From Planctomycetes bacterium B3_Pla (GTDB taxonomy: Bacteria; Planctomycetota; Phycisphaerae; Sedimentisphaerales; Anaerobacaceae): a DNA stretch of 64,000 bases. The stretch's first letter is position 1, and the number at the start of each line of letters is the position of its first letter. The position numbers were made by a program, and so were the translations under genes. A model generated the notes under the pieces. It ran no database searches. It saw nothing but the letters and a program-made list of their open reading frames with translations, and was not told where the DNA came from. Positions 8,550 through 16,896 of the stretch are shown piece by piece. The stretch is from assembly GCA_005223045.1 (NCBI GenBank), contig NJBM01000020.1, forward strand, positions 39,549 to 103,548. The letters run 5' to 3'.

Positions 8550-9559
8550 GAAGATTTCTCGTTACAGGCGGTGCAGGATTTATAGGCAGCAACTTTGTGC
8601 GAATGGTGCTGTCCGAGCACGCCGACGCTCTTATCGTCAACCTCGATAAGCTAACGTACGCCGGCAATCTGGAGAACCTTGCCGAATTCCTGGAGCATCA
8701 GAATCACAAATTCGTCAGAGGTGACATCTGTGACGCCGCGCTGGTTGATCAAGTCATAGACGAGCACCAAATCGATACGATAGTCAATTTCGCAGCTGAG
8801 AGCCACGTGGATCGTTCCATCACCGGGCCGAAGGCCTTCATCGAAGCCAACGTTACCGGCACGCTGACTCTGCTCGAAGCCGCCCGGGATAAGGACATGG
8901 AGCGGTTTGTCCAAATCTCCACCGATGAAGTGTACGGCTCGCTCGGCCCTGAAGGAAAGTTCACCGAGCAGACACCACTGAGTCCGAATTCGCCATATTC
9001 GGCGAGCAAAGCCGCAGCGGACCACTTGGTGAGGGCATTCGGGCATACGTGGGGCGTCAAATACAACATCACCCGGTGCTCAAACAATTACGGCCCATAC
9101 CAGTTCCCCGAGAAACTGATCCCCCTGATGATAAATAATGCTCTTGGCGATAAGGATTTGCCGGTTTATGGCGACGGCTTGTACGTGCGGGACTGGCTGT
9201 ACGTTTACGACCATTGCACTGCTATATGGCAGGTTTTGCAAAAAGCGCCGCCCGGTGAGATTTACAACATTGGCGGGTGCAACGAAAAAGCAAACCTGGA
9301 AGTGATCAACCTGATACTTGACCGTCTGGATAAACCCAAGTCGCTGATAAAGCATGTTGCCGACAGGCCGGGGCACGACAGGCGATACGCAATCGATGCA
9401 AGCAAGGCAATCAATGAATTAGACTGGAAGCCGTCGGTGAGCTTTGAGCAAGGTATCAATAAGACTATAGACTGGTACCTTCAGAACCGGGAATGGCTTG
9501 AGAACATCGTGTCCGGCGACTATCAGAAGTATTATCAATCGATGTACGAAAACCGCTAA
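8546..9559 (+). CDS. rfbB: dTDP-glucose 4,6-dehydratase
   Basis: Converts dTDP-glucose to dTDP-4-dehydro-6-deoxyglucose. The 337-residue protein has TGGAGFIGSNF at the NAD site, NFAAESHVDRSI, STDEVYGSLG (catalytic Asp-Glu) and YSASKAAAD (YxxxK), then NNYGPYQFPEKLIP, all diagnostic of RmlB. It overlaps rfbD by 4 nt. Being last in the set although it catalyses the second reaction is a common arrangement in surface-polysaccharide loci. The downstream glycosyltransferase starts after 66 nt. Confidence 0.95.
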   Translation: MRRFLVTGGAGFIGSNFVRMVLSEHADALIVNLDKLTYAGNLENLAEFLEHQNHKFVRGDICDAALVDQVIDEHQIDTIVNFAAESHVDRSITGPKAFIEANVTGTLTLLEAARDKDMERFVQISTDEVYGSLGPEGKFTEQTPLSPNSPYSASKAAADHLVRAFGHTWGVKYNITRCSNNYGPYQFPEKLIPLMINNALGDKDLPVYGDGLYVRDWLYVYDHCTAIWQVLQKAPPGEIYNIGGCNEKANLEVINLILDRLDKPKSLIKHVADRPGHDRRYAIDASKAINELDWKPSVSFEQGINKTIDWYLQNREWLENIVSGDYQKYYQSMYENR

Positions 9560-9625
9560 GCCGGCAAAGAAATTCCCGTCGGCGTCAAATCACGGTGAAG
9601 GCAAAGCACCATTGGAGATTTATTT

Positions 9626-10780
9626 TTGACTAAAGACAAGATTAACCTGGCTTTATTGTGGCCGGAGCATGACGGCAAAGTCACCTCCGTAAATGATCTC
9701 GTCCTGGGATTGGATAAAGAGCGTTTCAACGTAATATTCATCTACCTAAGCGGATATGGCATCGAGGAGAATCTGATAGAAGAGGAAGGATACAAGGTCT
9801 TCTATCTTTCAAATATCGAGCTGATTAACGCATTTCGTTTTTCGATTTTATTCAAGCTGATCAGAATCATCAGAGATCATAAGATTGACATACTTCATTG
9901 CCATGTTCACAAGCCGACCTTTTACGGGATCCTGGCGGCAAGGTTTGCCGGGACACCAGTTGTCTTGTCGCACGTGCACGGATTGGGCAGGAGCGGCAAC
10001 TTCAGGCGGAAACTGGCGAACTTCCTGTTGTCTCGAAAACTCACCCGAATCATTTCCGTTGCAAACGGCGTCAAAGAAGATGTTCTTAGAAACAACTGGC
10101 TCTTACCGGCTGAGAAAGTGTCGGTCCTGGAGAACTCCGTTGACTATGGGCGTTTTGTCAATGTATCGATAACCAAGGCAGAAGCCAGGCAGATGCTGGG
10201 GCTGCCGGCCGACGCGTTTGTTTTTGGTACGGTAGGGCGACTTGCCCCGACGAAGGGTCTGCCCTACCTGATCGAGGCATTCTCCAGAGCAAAGGAAGAA
10301 ATCCCATCGGCCCGGCTCGTGCTGCTCGGCAACGGCCCGTCCCGAGCCAAACTCGAGCAGCAGGCTTCGACGACGTCATGCCGCGATTCAATACACTTTC
10401 TCGGTCACAGGGACAATATCGAGCAGTTGTACAGGGCGATGGACACCTTTGTGCTCTCTTCGGTTGCCGAGGGTATGCCGCGAGCTATCCTCGAGGCGAT
10501 GGCCGCCGGTGTGCCCTGTATCGCCACCCAAGTGGGAGGAATTCCGGAGATTATCAACAGCCGGGAAGTAGGCCTGTTAGTCCCGTCAAAAGATCCGGAA
10601 GCCCTCGCCCGGGCGATGATCGACCTTGCACAAGCCCCCACCGAGCAGATCGAAGAGCTTACTGAAAAAGCGAGCGACAGAATTGGCCGTTTCTATTCGC
10701 ATAAGGTAGTTGGAGAAAAGCTTAACAATCTGTATGAGAATGAGTTTGAAGCGAGGGTGCAGTGCCCAAAGCAAGCGTGA
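9626..10780 (+). CDS. glycosyltransferase family 4
   Basis: A GT-B fold, probably retaining glycosyltransferase of 384 residues, most likely adding a sugar during surface polysaccharide assembly at the cytoplasmic membrane face. N-terminal GT4 features include an HCHVHKPTFYG segment and an HGLGRSGN loop. The C-terminal donor domain shows GTVGRLAPTKGLPYLIEAF and SVAEGMPRAILEAMAAGVP, the E-x7-E type motif of GT4, then GGIPEII. The TTG start at 9626 is supported by TTGGAG 8 nt upstream. The gene overlaps the next glycosyltransferase by 19 nt. Donor and acceptor are unknown; proximity to the rhamnose genes makes rhamnosyl transfer an option only. Confidence 0.9.
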   Translation: MTKDKINLALLWPEHDGKVTSVNDLVLGLDKERFNVIFIYLSGYGIEENLIEEEGYKVFYLSNIELINAFRFSILFKLIRIIRDHKIDILHCHVHKPTFYGILAARFAGTPVVLSHVHGLGRSGNFRRKLANFLLSRKLTRIISVANGVKEDVLRNNWLLPAEKVSVLENSVDYGRFVNVSITKAEARQMLGLPADAFVFGTVGRLAPTKGLPYLIEAFSRAKEEIPSARLVLLGNGPSRAKLEQQASTTSCRDSIHFLGHRDNIEQLYRAMDTFVLSSVAEGMPRAILEAMAAGVPCIATQVGGIPEIINSREVGLLVPSKDPEALARAMIDLAQAPTEQIEELTEKASDRIGRFYSHKVVGEKLNNLYENEFEARVQCPKQA

Positions 10781-11697
10781 TAATTCCGACCTACAATCGC
10801 AGCGGCGCAGTTAAAGAGGCCATTGGCTGCGTTTTGGCCCAGACAGAACCGGATTCGGAAATCATTGTTGTCGATGACGGCTCTATGGACGACACCCGCT
10901 CCGTTGTTGAAAATATGGCTGATAAAAGAGTCAGCTACTACTACAAGACGAACGGCGGCCCGGCCAGCGCCCGTAATTTCGGACTCTCAAAGGCAGGAGG
11001 TGATTACATCGCTTTTTTGGACCATGACGATTTGTGGCCCGAGGACTACCTCGAAGTCATGGTATCTCATCTGGAAGACAACAGTGAAATTGGTGCAGTG
11101 TATAGTCCCATTACGGTGGTGCATCCCGACGGCAGAAAGGTCGAATCATATAAGAGGCCGGAGGGCAAGAGCGGATGGGTAACGTTAGATTTATTTAAGA
11201 GAGGATTTATTTGGACCTCGGCTACCGTGATTCGTAAGTCTTTCTTAAAAGATTTTTACTTTGATGAATCACTCAGAAAATCCTATGAGGATGGAGACTT
11301 TTTTTTGAGGTTATCAACGCGGTGTACGTTCTTGTTTGTCGGCGACGTCGAGGCAATTAAGAGAGAACATGCCGAAAACTTATCTGCAAAAGTAGGTGTC
11401 CTTCCCACAAGGATCATGGTCCTGGAAAGGTTCTATTTCAGGTTGGGCGGAAATAAGCTGATACCAGCGGGAATAGCCAGGCGAAAGCTCAGCCATGCTT
11501 CTCGCAAGGTGGCTGAAGCATATCGTCACCGGCAGAATCGATCAGCAGCCATCACGTTGTATAAACATGCCATTAGATACTGGCCCGCAGACCTACGGCT
11601 TTATTCAGGCTTATGCAAGACCTTATTGCTGAGCAAGAAAAATGATGCAAATCCTCACTGGCGGATGCCTGAGCCTTTGCCGGACATAGGAATATAA
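10762..11697 (+). CDS. glycosyltransferase family 2
   Basis: A GT-A fold inverting glycosyltransferase (311 residues). It begins SVIIPTYNRSGAV and has IIVVDDGSMDDT and the metal-binding DHDD (FLDHDDLWPEDY), then a region near 165-190 (SYEDGDFFLRL) typical of GT2 acceptor sites. The GTG start at 10762 lies inside the end of the previous gene, so translation is coupled. The C-terminal 15 or so residues (KKNDANPHWRMPEP) are echoed by a relic reading frame after the TylF-like gene at about 12651-12708. This suggests a paralogous copy once existed downstream. Confidence 0.9.
   Translation: MPKASVIIPTYNRSGAVKEAIGCVLAQTEPDSEIIVVDDGSMDDTRSVVENMADKRVSYYYKTNGGPASARNFGLSKAGGDYIAFLDHDDLWPEDYLEVMVSHLEDNSEIGAVYSPITVVHPDGRKVESYKRPEGKSGWVTLDLFKRGFIWTSATVIRKSFLKDFYFDESLRKSYEDGDFFLRLSTRCTFLFVGDVEAIKREHAENLSAKVGVLPTRIMVLERFYFRLGGNKLIPAGIARRKLSHASRKVAEAYRHRQNRSAAITLYKHAIRYWPADLRLYSGLCKTLLLSKKNDANPHWRMPEPLPDIGI
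11635..11690 (+). repeat. direct repeat copy 1 (3' end of GT2 gene)
   Basis: The last 50 or so coding bases of the GT2 gene are imperfectly repeated at 12651-12708, with shared words AATGAT, CAAATC and CACTGGCGGAT. Copy 1 is functional coding sequence. The two copies flank the TylF-like gene and the methyltransferase relic. Confidence 0.6.
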
Positions 11698-11708
11698 AAG
11701 GCATTGAC

Positions 11709-11831
11709 TTGGGAAGAAATATTAGTTATTCATATTCGAAGCCTAATGATTATTACAAAAGTAGAAGAGTGGAAATGTTCAGTTACATACTGAAAAATGT
11801 TAAAAGGACTTTGGAGTTTGGTTGCTTCTAA
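11709..11831 (+). pseudogene. truncated SAM methyltransferase (5' fragment only)
   Basis: A 40-codon frame from a TTG at 11709 reads like the start of a class I SAM methyltransferase. It contains SKPNDYYKSRRVEMFSYI and then RTLEFGC, which corresponds to the beginning of motif I (normally LEFGCGxG). It ends immediately in a stop at 11829-11831, so the SAM-binding loop and everything after it are missing. The stop overlaps the ATG at 11831 of the next gene. I read this as the stump of a methyltransferase gene cut off by a recombination event that brought in the TylF-like gene. Alternatively it is a short leader with chance similarity. Confidence 0.5.
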
Positions 11832-12661
11832 TGAATACGAAACCTGAGCATTTGTATCTGGATTTGATGAAAAAAACACTATCATTTATGTTGTGGGATG
11901 AGCCTGGTATCCCAATAGAAACATTCATCTATAAACGTTCCTTAAAAAAACGCATTCTTCTTCGTACCTTTTCACGTATTCTCAAATTATTCGATTTGCA
12001 GGCTGTTAAGCCTGTTAAGTACACAAGACAGCAAAGAGAAGGTGGCGTGATTTGGCCTATGAATGCGGATACCATGGTAGGACTGAAACGACTGGATAAT
12101 ATTCAGTTTTGCGTTGAAAGCGCCTTGCAAGACAACATCGACGGTGATCTAATTGAAACAGGTGTCTGGCGAGGAGGAGCAAGCATTTTTATGCGAGCTG
12201 TATTAGCTGCACATGGGGTTGTGGACAGACGTGTTTTTGTTGCTGATTCGTTCGAGGGACTCCCAAAGCCTAATGAAGACAAATATCCACAGGACAGAGG
12301 AGACAAGCACTATAAGCACGAATTTCTTGCGGTTTCAAAGGAGCAAGTAGAAGCTAACTTTGCGAAATATGGTCTTCTCGACCAACAGGTAGTATTTTTG
12401 AAAGGATGGTTTAAAGATACCTTGCCAACTGCGCCAATTGACAAACTTGCGTTAATGAGGCTGGATGGCGATACGTATGAGTCCACAATGGACGCATTAA
12501 ATAATCTTTATCCCAAATTGTCCAAAGATGGATTTTGTATTGTTGACGACTATGCCCTTAAAAGGTGCAGACAGGCAATTGATGACTTTCGCGCTAAATT
12601 TAATATCAAAAGTAAACTTGTGAAAATTGACCAGGTGAGTGCTTTTTGGCAAAAGGAATGA
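11822..12661 (+). CDS. TylF/MycF-family O-methyltransferase
   Basis: A SAM-dependent methyltransferase of the macrocin O-methyltransferase (TylF) family, which methylates sugar hydroxyls. Here it probably decorates a surface glycan. The core is visible: LIETGVWRGGASIFMRA (SAM loop), FVADSFEGLPKP, then RLDGDTYEST and IVDDY, where the acidic residues bind the metal in this family. The start is the TTG at 11822 (GGAG 5 nt upstream) or the ATG at 11831. Base composition is much more AT-rich than the rhamnose genes. It sits between a truncated methyltransferase and a relic GT2 tail, which suggests recent insertion. Confidence 0.85.
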   Translation: MLLMNTKPEHLYLDLMKKTLSFMLWDEPGIPIETFIYKRSLKKRILLRTFSRILKLFDLQAVKPVKYTRQQREGGVIWPMNADTMVGLKRLDNIQFCVESALQDNIDGDLIETGVWRGGASIFMRAVLAAHGVVDRRVFVADSFEGLPKPNEDKYPQDRGDKHYKHEFLAVSKEQVEANFAKYGLLDQQVVFLKGWFKDTLPTAPIDKLALMRLDGDTYESTMDALNNLYPKLSKDGFCIVDDYALKRCRQAIDDFRAKFNIKSKLVKIDQVSAFWQKE

Positions 12662-12708
12662 TACAAATCTACACTGGCGGATACCGAGCTTTGGCATGTC
12701 ATCTTAGC
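12651..12708 (+). pseudogene. relic GT2 C-terminus (direct repeat copy 2)
   Basis: In one frame this stretch reads KRNDTNLHWRIPSFGMSS followed by TAG. It matches the C-terminus of the upstream GT2 protein (KKNDANPHWRMPEP) at most positions of its first half, and the DNA repeats copy 1 at 11635-11690. Its first bases include the stop codon of the TylF-like gene. It appears to be the surviving tail of a second GT2 gene. The remaining 130 bases before the next gene are AT-rich with no recognisable gene. Confidence 0.55.
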
Positions 12709-12842
12709 CTACGACTTGTTCACTTTTTACTTATGCGCTAATCTGCTGAGGCGTTAATTGTGGTTTGGTGGCTTGACAATGTGATGTAGGGCAGAAGAAA
12801 CACTTTCCTTATTTTTTTCATACTTTTTCGAAAGATATTGTT

Positions 12843-13793
12843 ATGAACCACTGTCGTGTTTGTGACAAATTTTTGGATTCAAAGATATATAACGTTAAAG
12901 AAATGTACTTTGGTAAGAGAGAGGTTTTTCAATATCGGCAATGCGCCAGTTGTGGGTGCCTTCAAATAGTCGAATTTCCAAGGGATTTGGGTAAATATTA
13001 TCCGTCAACTTATTATTCACAGATAATAAAAAAACGATATAGCAACAACAAATTGCTATCGAGATTTAGAGAAATTAGATTAAATGCGGCTTTAAAACAG
13101 AATCTGGCCAGTATTATTTTGACCAAACCGAACCTCCCGGAGTGGGTATCATGGATTAAAGTAAATAGTAAGAGCAAAATATTTGACGTAGGCTGTGGCG
13201 CAGGACAGTCGCTACTGAAATTGAGAAAAAAAGGATTTTTACATATAGAGGGGCTTGATCCTTTTATCAATGAGACAGTGAGTTACTCTTGTGGGGTTAA
13301 TGTTTTTAAGAAGGGACTATCGGACATAGCGAAGGAACCAAATAGGCAAGACTCCTTTGATCTTGTGATGATGCACCATAGCCTGGAGCATATACCTGAC
13401 CAGCATCTGTCTATCGCCTCTGCACATAAAGTTTTGAAACAAGGAGGAAGGCTTTTGATTAGAATACCAATCTGTTCCTCCTGGGCATGGGAGCATTATA
13501 GAGAAAACTGGGTGCAGCTTGATGCGCCTAGACATCTTTTTCTACACAGTATTAAGAGTATTGAACGACTTGCTAATGCGCATGGATTTGTATTAGAACA
13601 AACCTATTTTGATTCTTCGGAATTTCAATTCATTGGCAGTGAAAGATATTTACGAAATATACCATTAACAAAAAAAGTTGAAGCTGAGTTGTTTTCTAAA
13701 GTGGATATAGAGACATATAGACAAAAAGCTATTCAATTGAACAAAGATGGTATGGGCGACCAGGCTGGATTTGTTTTCGCTAAGAGTCGGTAG
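12843..13793 (+). CDS. class I SAM methyltransferase with N-terminal zinc ribbon
   Basis: A 316-residue methyltransferase of the Methyltransf_23 type common in O-antigen and capsule loci. The N-terminus has two Cys pairs (CRVC near 4-7, CASC near 34-37) forming a probable zinc ribbon. The SAM motif FDVGCGAGQSLLKL follows, then MMHHSLEHIPDQ (post-motif II) and a C-terminal PRHLFLHS segment typical of these C-methyltransferase relatives. Base composition is AT-rich like its left neighbour, unlike the flanking genes. The substrate is unknown; a nucleotide-sugar or glycan methyl group is the likely product. It is related in layout to the gene at 15170. Confidence 0.85.
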   Translation: MNHCRVCDKFLDSKIYNVKEMYFGKREVFQYRQCASCGCLQIVEFPRDLGKYYPSTYYSQIIKKRYSNNKLLSRFREIRLNAALKQNLASIILTKPNLPEWVSWIKVNSKSKIFDVGCGAGQSLLKLRKKGFLHIEGLDPFINETVSYSCGVNVFKKGLSDIAKEPNRQDSFDLVMMHHSLEHIPDQHLSIASAHKVLKQGGRLLIRIPICSSWAWEHYRENWVQLDAPRHLFLHSIKSIERLANAHGFVLEQTYFDSSEFQFIGSERYLRNIPLTKKVEAELFSKVDIETYRQKAIQLNKDGMGDQAGFVFAKSR

Positions 13794-14131
13794 CGACTGT
13801 CTTTAAAATCAAATAATACTTGTCTTCAAAATCCATTTTTAACCAGCATCGTATCAAGGATTGTTACCAGACCAGGGAAAAGCCCTGTGATTCGAAGACG
13901 GGGCATACTCTCGTGCCTGCGTATGAACCTGGAGAGCCATCTTTTGGGAGCAAGTGAGACTATGGATGCCCGGCTCGAAGGCCTAATCGAATGCTGCTAC
14001 AGACGGGCCTGGACTAATCTGAACCTACTACGCCCAAAACACTTGAGAAGTTTATCATGGATATTCATCCGAACTGGATCTTCGAGATCAAAGACGACAT
14101 TATCAGGACTCACGCCAAGGCTCCTCAGTAG
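13794..14131 (+). other. 338-bp gap with probable gene debris
   Basis: No intact gene is supported. A short frame at 14057-14131 (MDIHPNWIFEIKDDI and so on, 24 codons) ends one base before the next start, and its frame is closed by a stop at 14015. It looks like the tail of a decayed gene whose identity I cannot name. A second open stretch (13887-14135) has protein-unlike composition. The gap separates the AT-rich island from genes with the normal composition of the window. Confidence 0.35.
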
Positions 14132-15148
14132 ATGAATTTGCTTATTTTGACAAATAATCCGGATCGGGCGAGTTTCAGGCAGCGAATTGGAATCTACCTC
14201 GATACTCTGCGGGCCGGCGGCATAAACTGTGAAGTTGCGAAATTGCCTACCGGGTCTTTGGCGCGTCGCAAGCTGTTCAAGCGGGCGATGGATTTCAACG
14301 GCGTTCTTCTCCATAAGAAATGCTTGAATTGCCTTGACGCTTTTTACCTCCGCAAGTACGGCAGGAAAATAATCTACAATTTTGACGATGCGGTAATGTA
14401 CAGCGACAGGAACCCCGAGCGTCACAGCCGTTCGCACTTTGTGCCTTTTCGAAGAACTGTCAAACTGACCAGTGTTGTCATAGCAGGCAATTCGTATCTT
14501 GCCGGCCATGCAAAGGAATTCAACTCACGAGTTGAGGTAGTACCTACGGGCCTGGATATGAAATCATACGAGGTAAAAGCCAAAGTCAAAAACGACGGCA
14601 AGATTCGCCTCGTCTGGATTGGCAGCAAAAGCACGCTCAAGTACCTTGCCGGAATCAAGCCGGCCCTCGAAGAAATCGGCTCGCGATTTGACAATGTTGT
14701 TCTTAGGATAATCTGTGACGAGTTTTTCGACCTTGACAATGTGGAGGTGGAGAAGCGCCAATGGTCCCATGAAACACAGTTTCTTGATTTAGCCGCGAGT
14801 GATATTGGCCTGGCGCCGTTGCCTGATAACCGCTTTACAAGGGGCAAATGCGGCTTTAAGATTCTGCAATATGCCGCCGCAGGGCTGCCGGTAATCGCCT
14901 CGCCGGTTGGCGTAAATGCAGAATATGTCAGTGACGGTGTTACAGGATTCCATGCAGTAAGTGTTATGGAATGGACTGAGAGCATCAGCACGATAATAAA
15001 GGACTCCCAGCTAAGAAGGAGTATGGGCCTGGCCGGAAGGCATAAGGTTGAGAGGTTCGACATTGCCACGGTGGGAAAACAATTCTACGATATTATTGAT
15101 AACTGCCTGGGGTCGGGCGGTTCTGCGCACGTCACGTGCACCGTCTAA
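14132..15148 (+). CDS. glycosyltransferase, GT4-like
   Basis: A 338-residue GT-B fold protein. The C-terminal donor-binding domain is clear: IRLVWIGSKSTLKYL (strand and loop after the linker), DIGLAPLPDNRFTRGKCGFK, and QYAAAGLPVIASPVGVN, equivalent to the GT4 E/G-rich donor motif. The N-terminus opens with MNLLILTNNPDRASFRQRI and contains YNFDDAVMYSD. The gene starts directly after a relic frame. It probably contributes a sugar to the same surface polysaccharide as its neighbours; donor and linkage are unknown. Confidence 0.85.
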   Translation: MNLLILTNNPDRASFRQRIGIYLDTLRAGGINCEVAKLPTGSLARRKLFKRAMDFNGVLLHKKCLNCLDAFYLRKYGRKIIYNFDDAVMYSDRNPERHSRSHFVPFRRTVKLTSVVIAGNSYLAGHAKEFNSRVEVVPTGLDMKSYEVKAKVKNDGKIRLVWIGSKSTLKYLAGIKPALEEIGSRFDNVVLRIICDEFFDLDNVEVEKRQWSHETQFLDLAASDIGLAPLPDNRFTRGKCGFKILQYAAAGLPVIASPVGVNAEYVSDGVTGFHAVSVMEWTESISTIIKDSQLRRSMGLAGRHKVERFDIATVGKQFYDIIDNCLGSGGSAHVTCTV

Positions 15149-15169
15149 AGTAACTTAAGGAACTCAAAA

Positions 15170-16102
15170 GTGATTGAGAAAAGGGACGTTCCATGTAATT
15201 TGTGCGGGGCCAATGACCACGATTTTCTTTTTGATGCGGAAGATCGGCTGCACGGATGTGAGGGGACATTCACTTATGTGCAATGCAAAAGATGCGGCCT
15301 TGTGTATATGAATCCCCAGATTTCACCAGGCGACGCAGGAGACTTTTATCCTGCCAATTACGGCCCCCACAGGACCGTACCGGAAAAACAGCAGTCGGGC
15401 AAACACGTGTTCAAAAGCAAATCTCACAAAAGATCTTTCGTGACCTCTATTTGCGGCAAGTTAAAACAGGATGCACGCCTGTTGGATATTGGCTGTGGAA
15501 ATGGTAGTTTTCTCAATGAAATACGAACTTTGACCGGTTGCCAGGCCTATGGAGTGGACAGCTCTAAGCTCGCCGCAAAAGCGGCAGGAGAAAATTACGG
15601 GCTGGACGTTTTCACCGGCACAATTTTAGAGTCACCTTTCCCGAATCACCATTTCGACGTGATAACCGCCTGGGCGTATTTAGAGCATGTAAACAATCCT
15701 TTGGAAGTCTTGCAAAAGATATCAAATCTCCTCAAGCGCAGCGGCTCGTGCATAATAAGCATCCCCAATTTCAAGAGCTTCAACGCCAGAGTATTCAAGG
15801 AGAGGTGGTATCATCTTGATTGTCCCAGGCACTTGTATATTTACTCGCCGGATACGATCAAGAAGTTATCGGACAAAGCGGGATTGTCTGTCGCGGCAAT
15901 CGCCTTCGACAAATCCGCAGGGGGGCTTTTACGTTCATTGCGGTATCGTTTTGGAGACGACACCATCCCTTTCAAACAACGCAAACGGCTCAGAGGCTCT
16001 TCCTTATTAAAGAAGCTTCTTTTACCGTTGACAACTTTGCTTGCATTGATTAAACAGGCAGACATGATGGTAATCTGCGTTCGCAGATCAAAGAATGCCT
16101 GA
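15170..16102 (+). CDS. class I SAM methyltransferase with N-terminal zinc ribbon
   Basis: A 310-residue methyltransferase with the same plan as the gene at 12843. An N-terminal ribbon (CNLCGANDHDF and CKRCGLVYMNPQ) is followed by LLDIGCGNGSFLNEI (SAM site), ITAWAYLEHVNNP, and CPRHLYIYS near the C-terminal third. The GTG start at 15170 is preceded by AAGGA. The last 40 residues are basic and hydrophobic, suggesting membrane contact. It is probably part of polysaccharide modification. Composition is that of the window, in contrast to its AT-rich relative at 12843. Confidence 0.87.
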   Translation: MIEKRDVPCNLCGANDHDFLFDAEDRLHGCEGTFTYVQCKRCGLVYMNPQISPGDAGDFYPANYGPHRTVPEKQQSGKHVFKSKSHKRSFVTSICGKLKQDARLLDIGCGNGSFLNEIRTLTGCQAYGVDSSKLAAKAAGENYGLDVFTGTILESPFPNHHFDVITAWAYLEHVNNPLEVLQKISNLLKRSGSCIISIPNFKSFNARVFKERWYHLDCPRHLYIYSPDTIKKLSDKAGLSVAAIAFDKSAGGLLRSLRYRFGDDTIPFKQRKRLRGSSLLKKLLLPLTTLLALIKQADMMVICVRRSKNA

Positions 16103-16158
16103 AGAATACGGAAGCCCGGACATTACATCCACTAACTGATTATTGGGCCTGTCGCGAA

Positions 16159-16860
16159 ATGGGAGATAAAAACCAGCTCCTCTTTGTTCAGAAATTTTTA
16201 GGACGACTGAATGCGCCGTACCTTGAGGTCGGATCGAGGAATTACGGCAACACTCAGGATTTCAGACCACTGTTTGCGGACAGAGGAAAGTACGTCGGCA
16301 TTGATATGGGCCAAGGCCCCGGAGTTGACATGGCCCTGAATCTTACCGACGATTTTGAGAAAATTGATGCGAAGCTCGGCGGCGATCGCTTCGGCACAAT
16401 TTTCTGTTTGAGTGTGCTGGAACACTGCGAGAATCCGTTTAAGATGGCGGATAACATGACACGTTTGTTGCACGAAGATGGCCATATCTGTATTGGTGTA
16501 CCATTCTCCTGGAGGATTCATGCTTACCCGAATGACTACTGGCGTTTCACCCCTGAAGGTGTCAAACGTTTATTTCCCAAAGTCGATTTCAATCTCGGAT
16601 ATAGCCTGGCCGCCACATCGAGAGACGGAGAATTTCAGGAACTGGATGATGACCTTGGCAAGATATCTCTTAGCCTGAGCAAGCACTGGAAGCGCGGTCA
16701 TCCTTTGCGTGGCGTTTCCGCCAAGCTTCTTGAGCTGCTGTTACGTTTTGGAGTGATAGGTGGTCCCGGAGCGTATCGGCACGTATTCGCACCAACAAAT
16801 GTTCTGATGCTGGGAAAGCTGAAGGACAAAGCAGAAAAAGCCGAGACATCAGCAACATAA
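16159..16860 (+). CDS. SAM-dependent methyltransferase
   Basis: A 233-residue class I methyltransferase-like protein. It has an LEVGSRNYGNTQDFRP segment where motif I is expected, VGIDMGQGPGVD (acidic end of strand 2) and IFCLSVLEHCENPFKMADNM, then GVPFSWRIHAYPNDYWRFTPEG, which is typical of methyltransferases found in glycan clusters. There is no strong ribosome binding site before the ATG, so the start is moderately certain. It lies between two other methyltransferase genes in the same direction. The substrate is unknown. Confidence 0.78.
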   Translation: MGDKNQLLFVQKFLGRLNAPYLEVGSRNYGNTQDFRPLFADRGKYVGIDMGQGPGVDMALNLTDDFEKIDAKLGGDRFGTIFCLSVLEHCENPFKMADNMTRLLHEDGHICIGVPFSWRIHAYPNDYWRFTPEGVKRLFPKVDFNLGYSLAATSRDGEFQELDDDLGKISLSLSKHWKRGHPLRGVSAKLLELLLRFGVIGGPGAYRHVFAPTNVLMLGKLKDKAEKAETSAT

Positions 16861-16896
16861 AAAAATCCGATTTTGTCGAGGAGTTTTTGCAAGACG

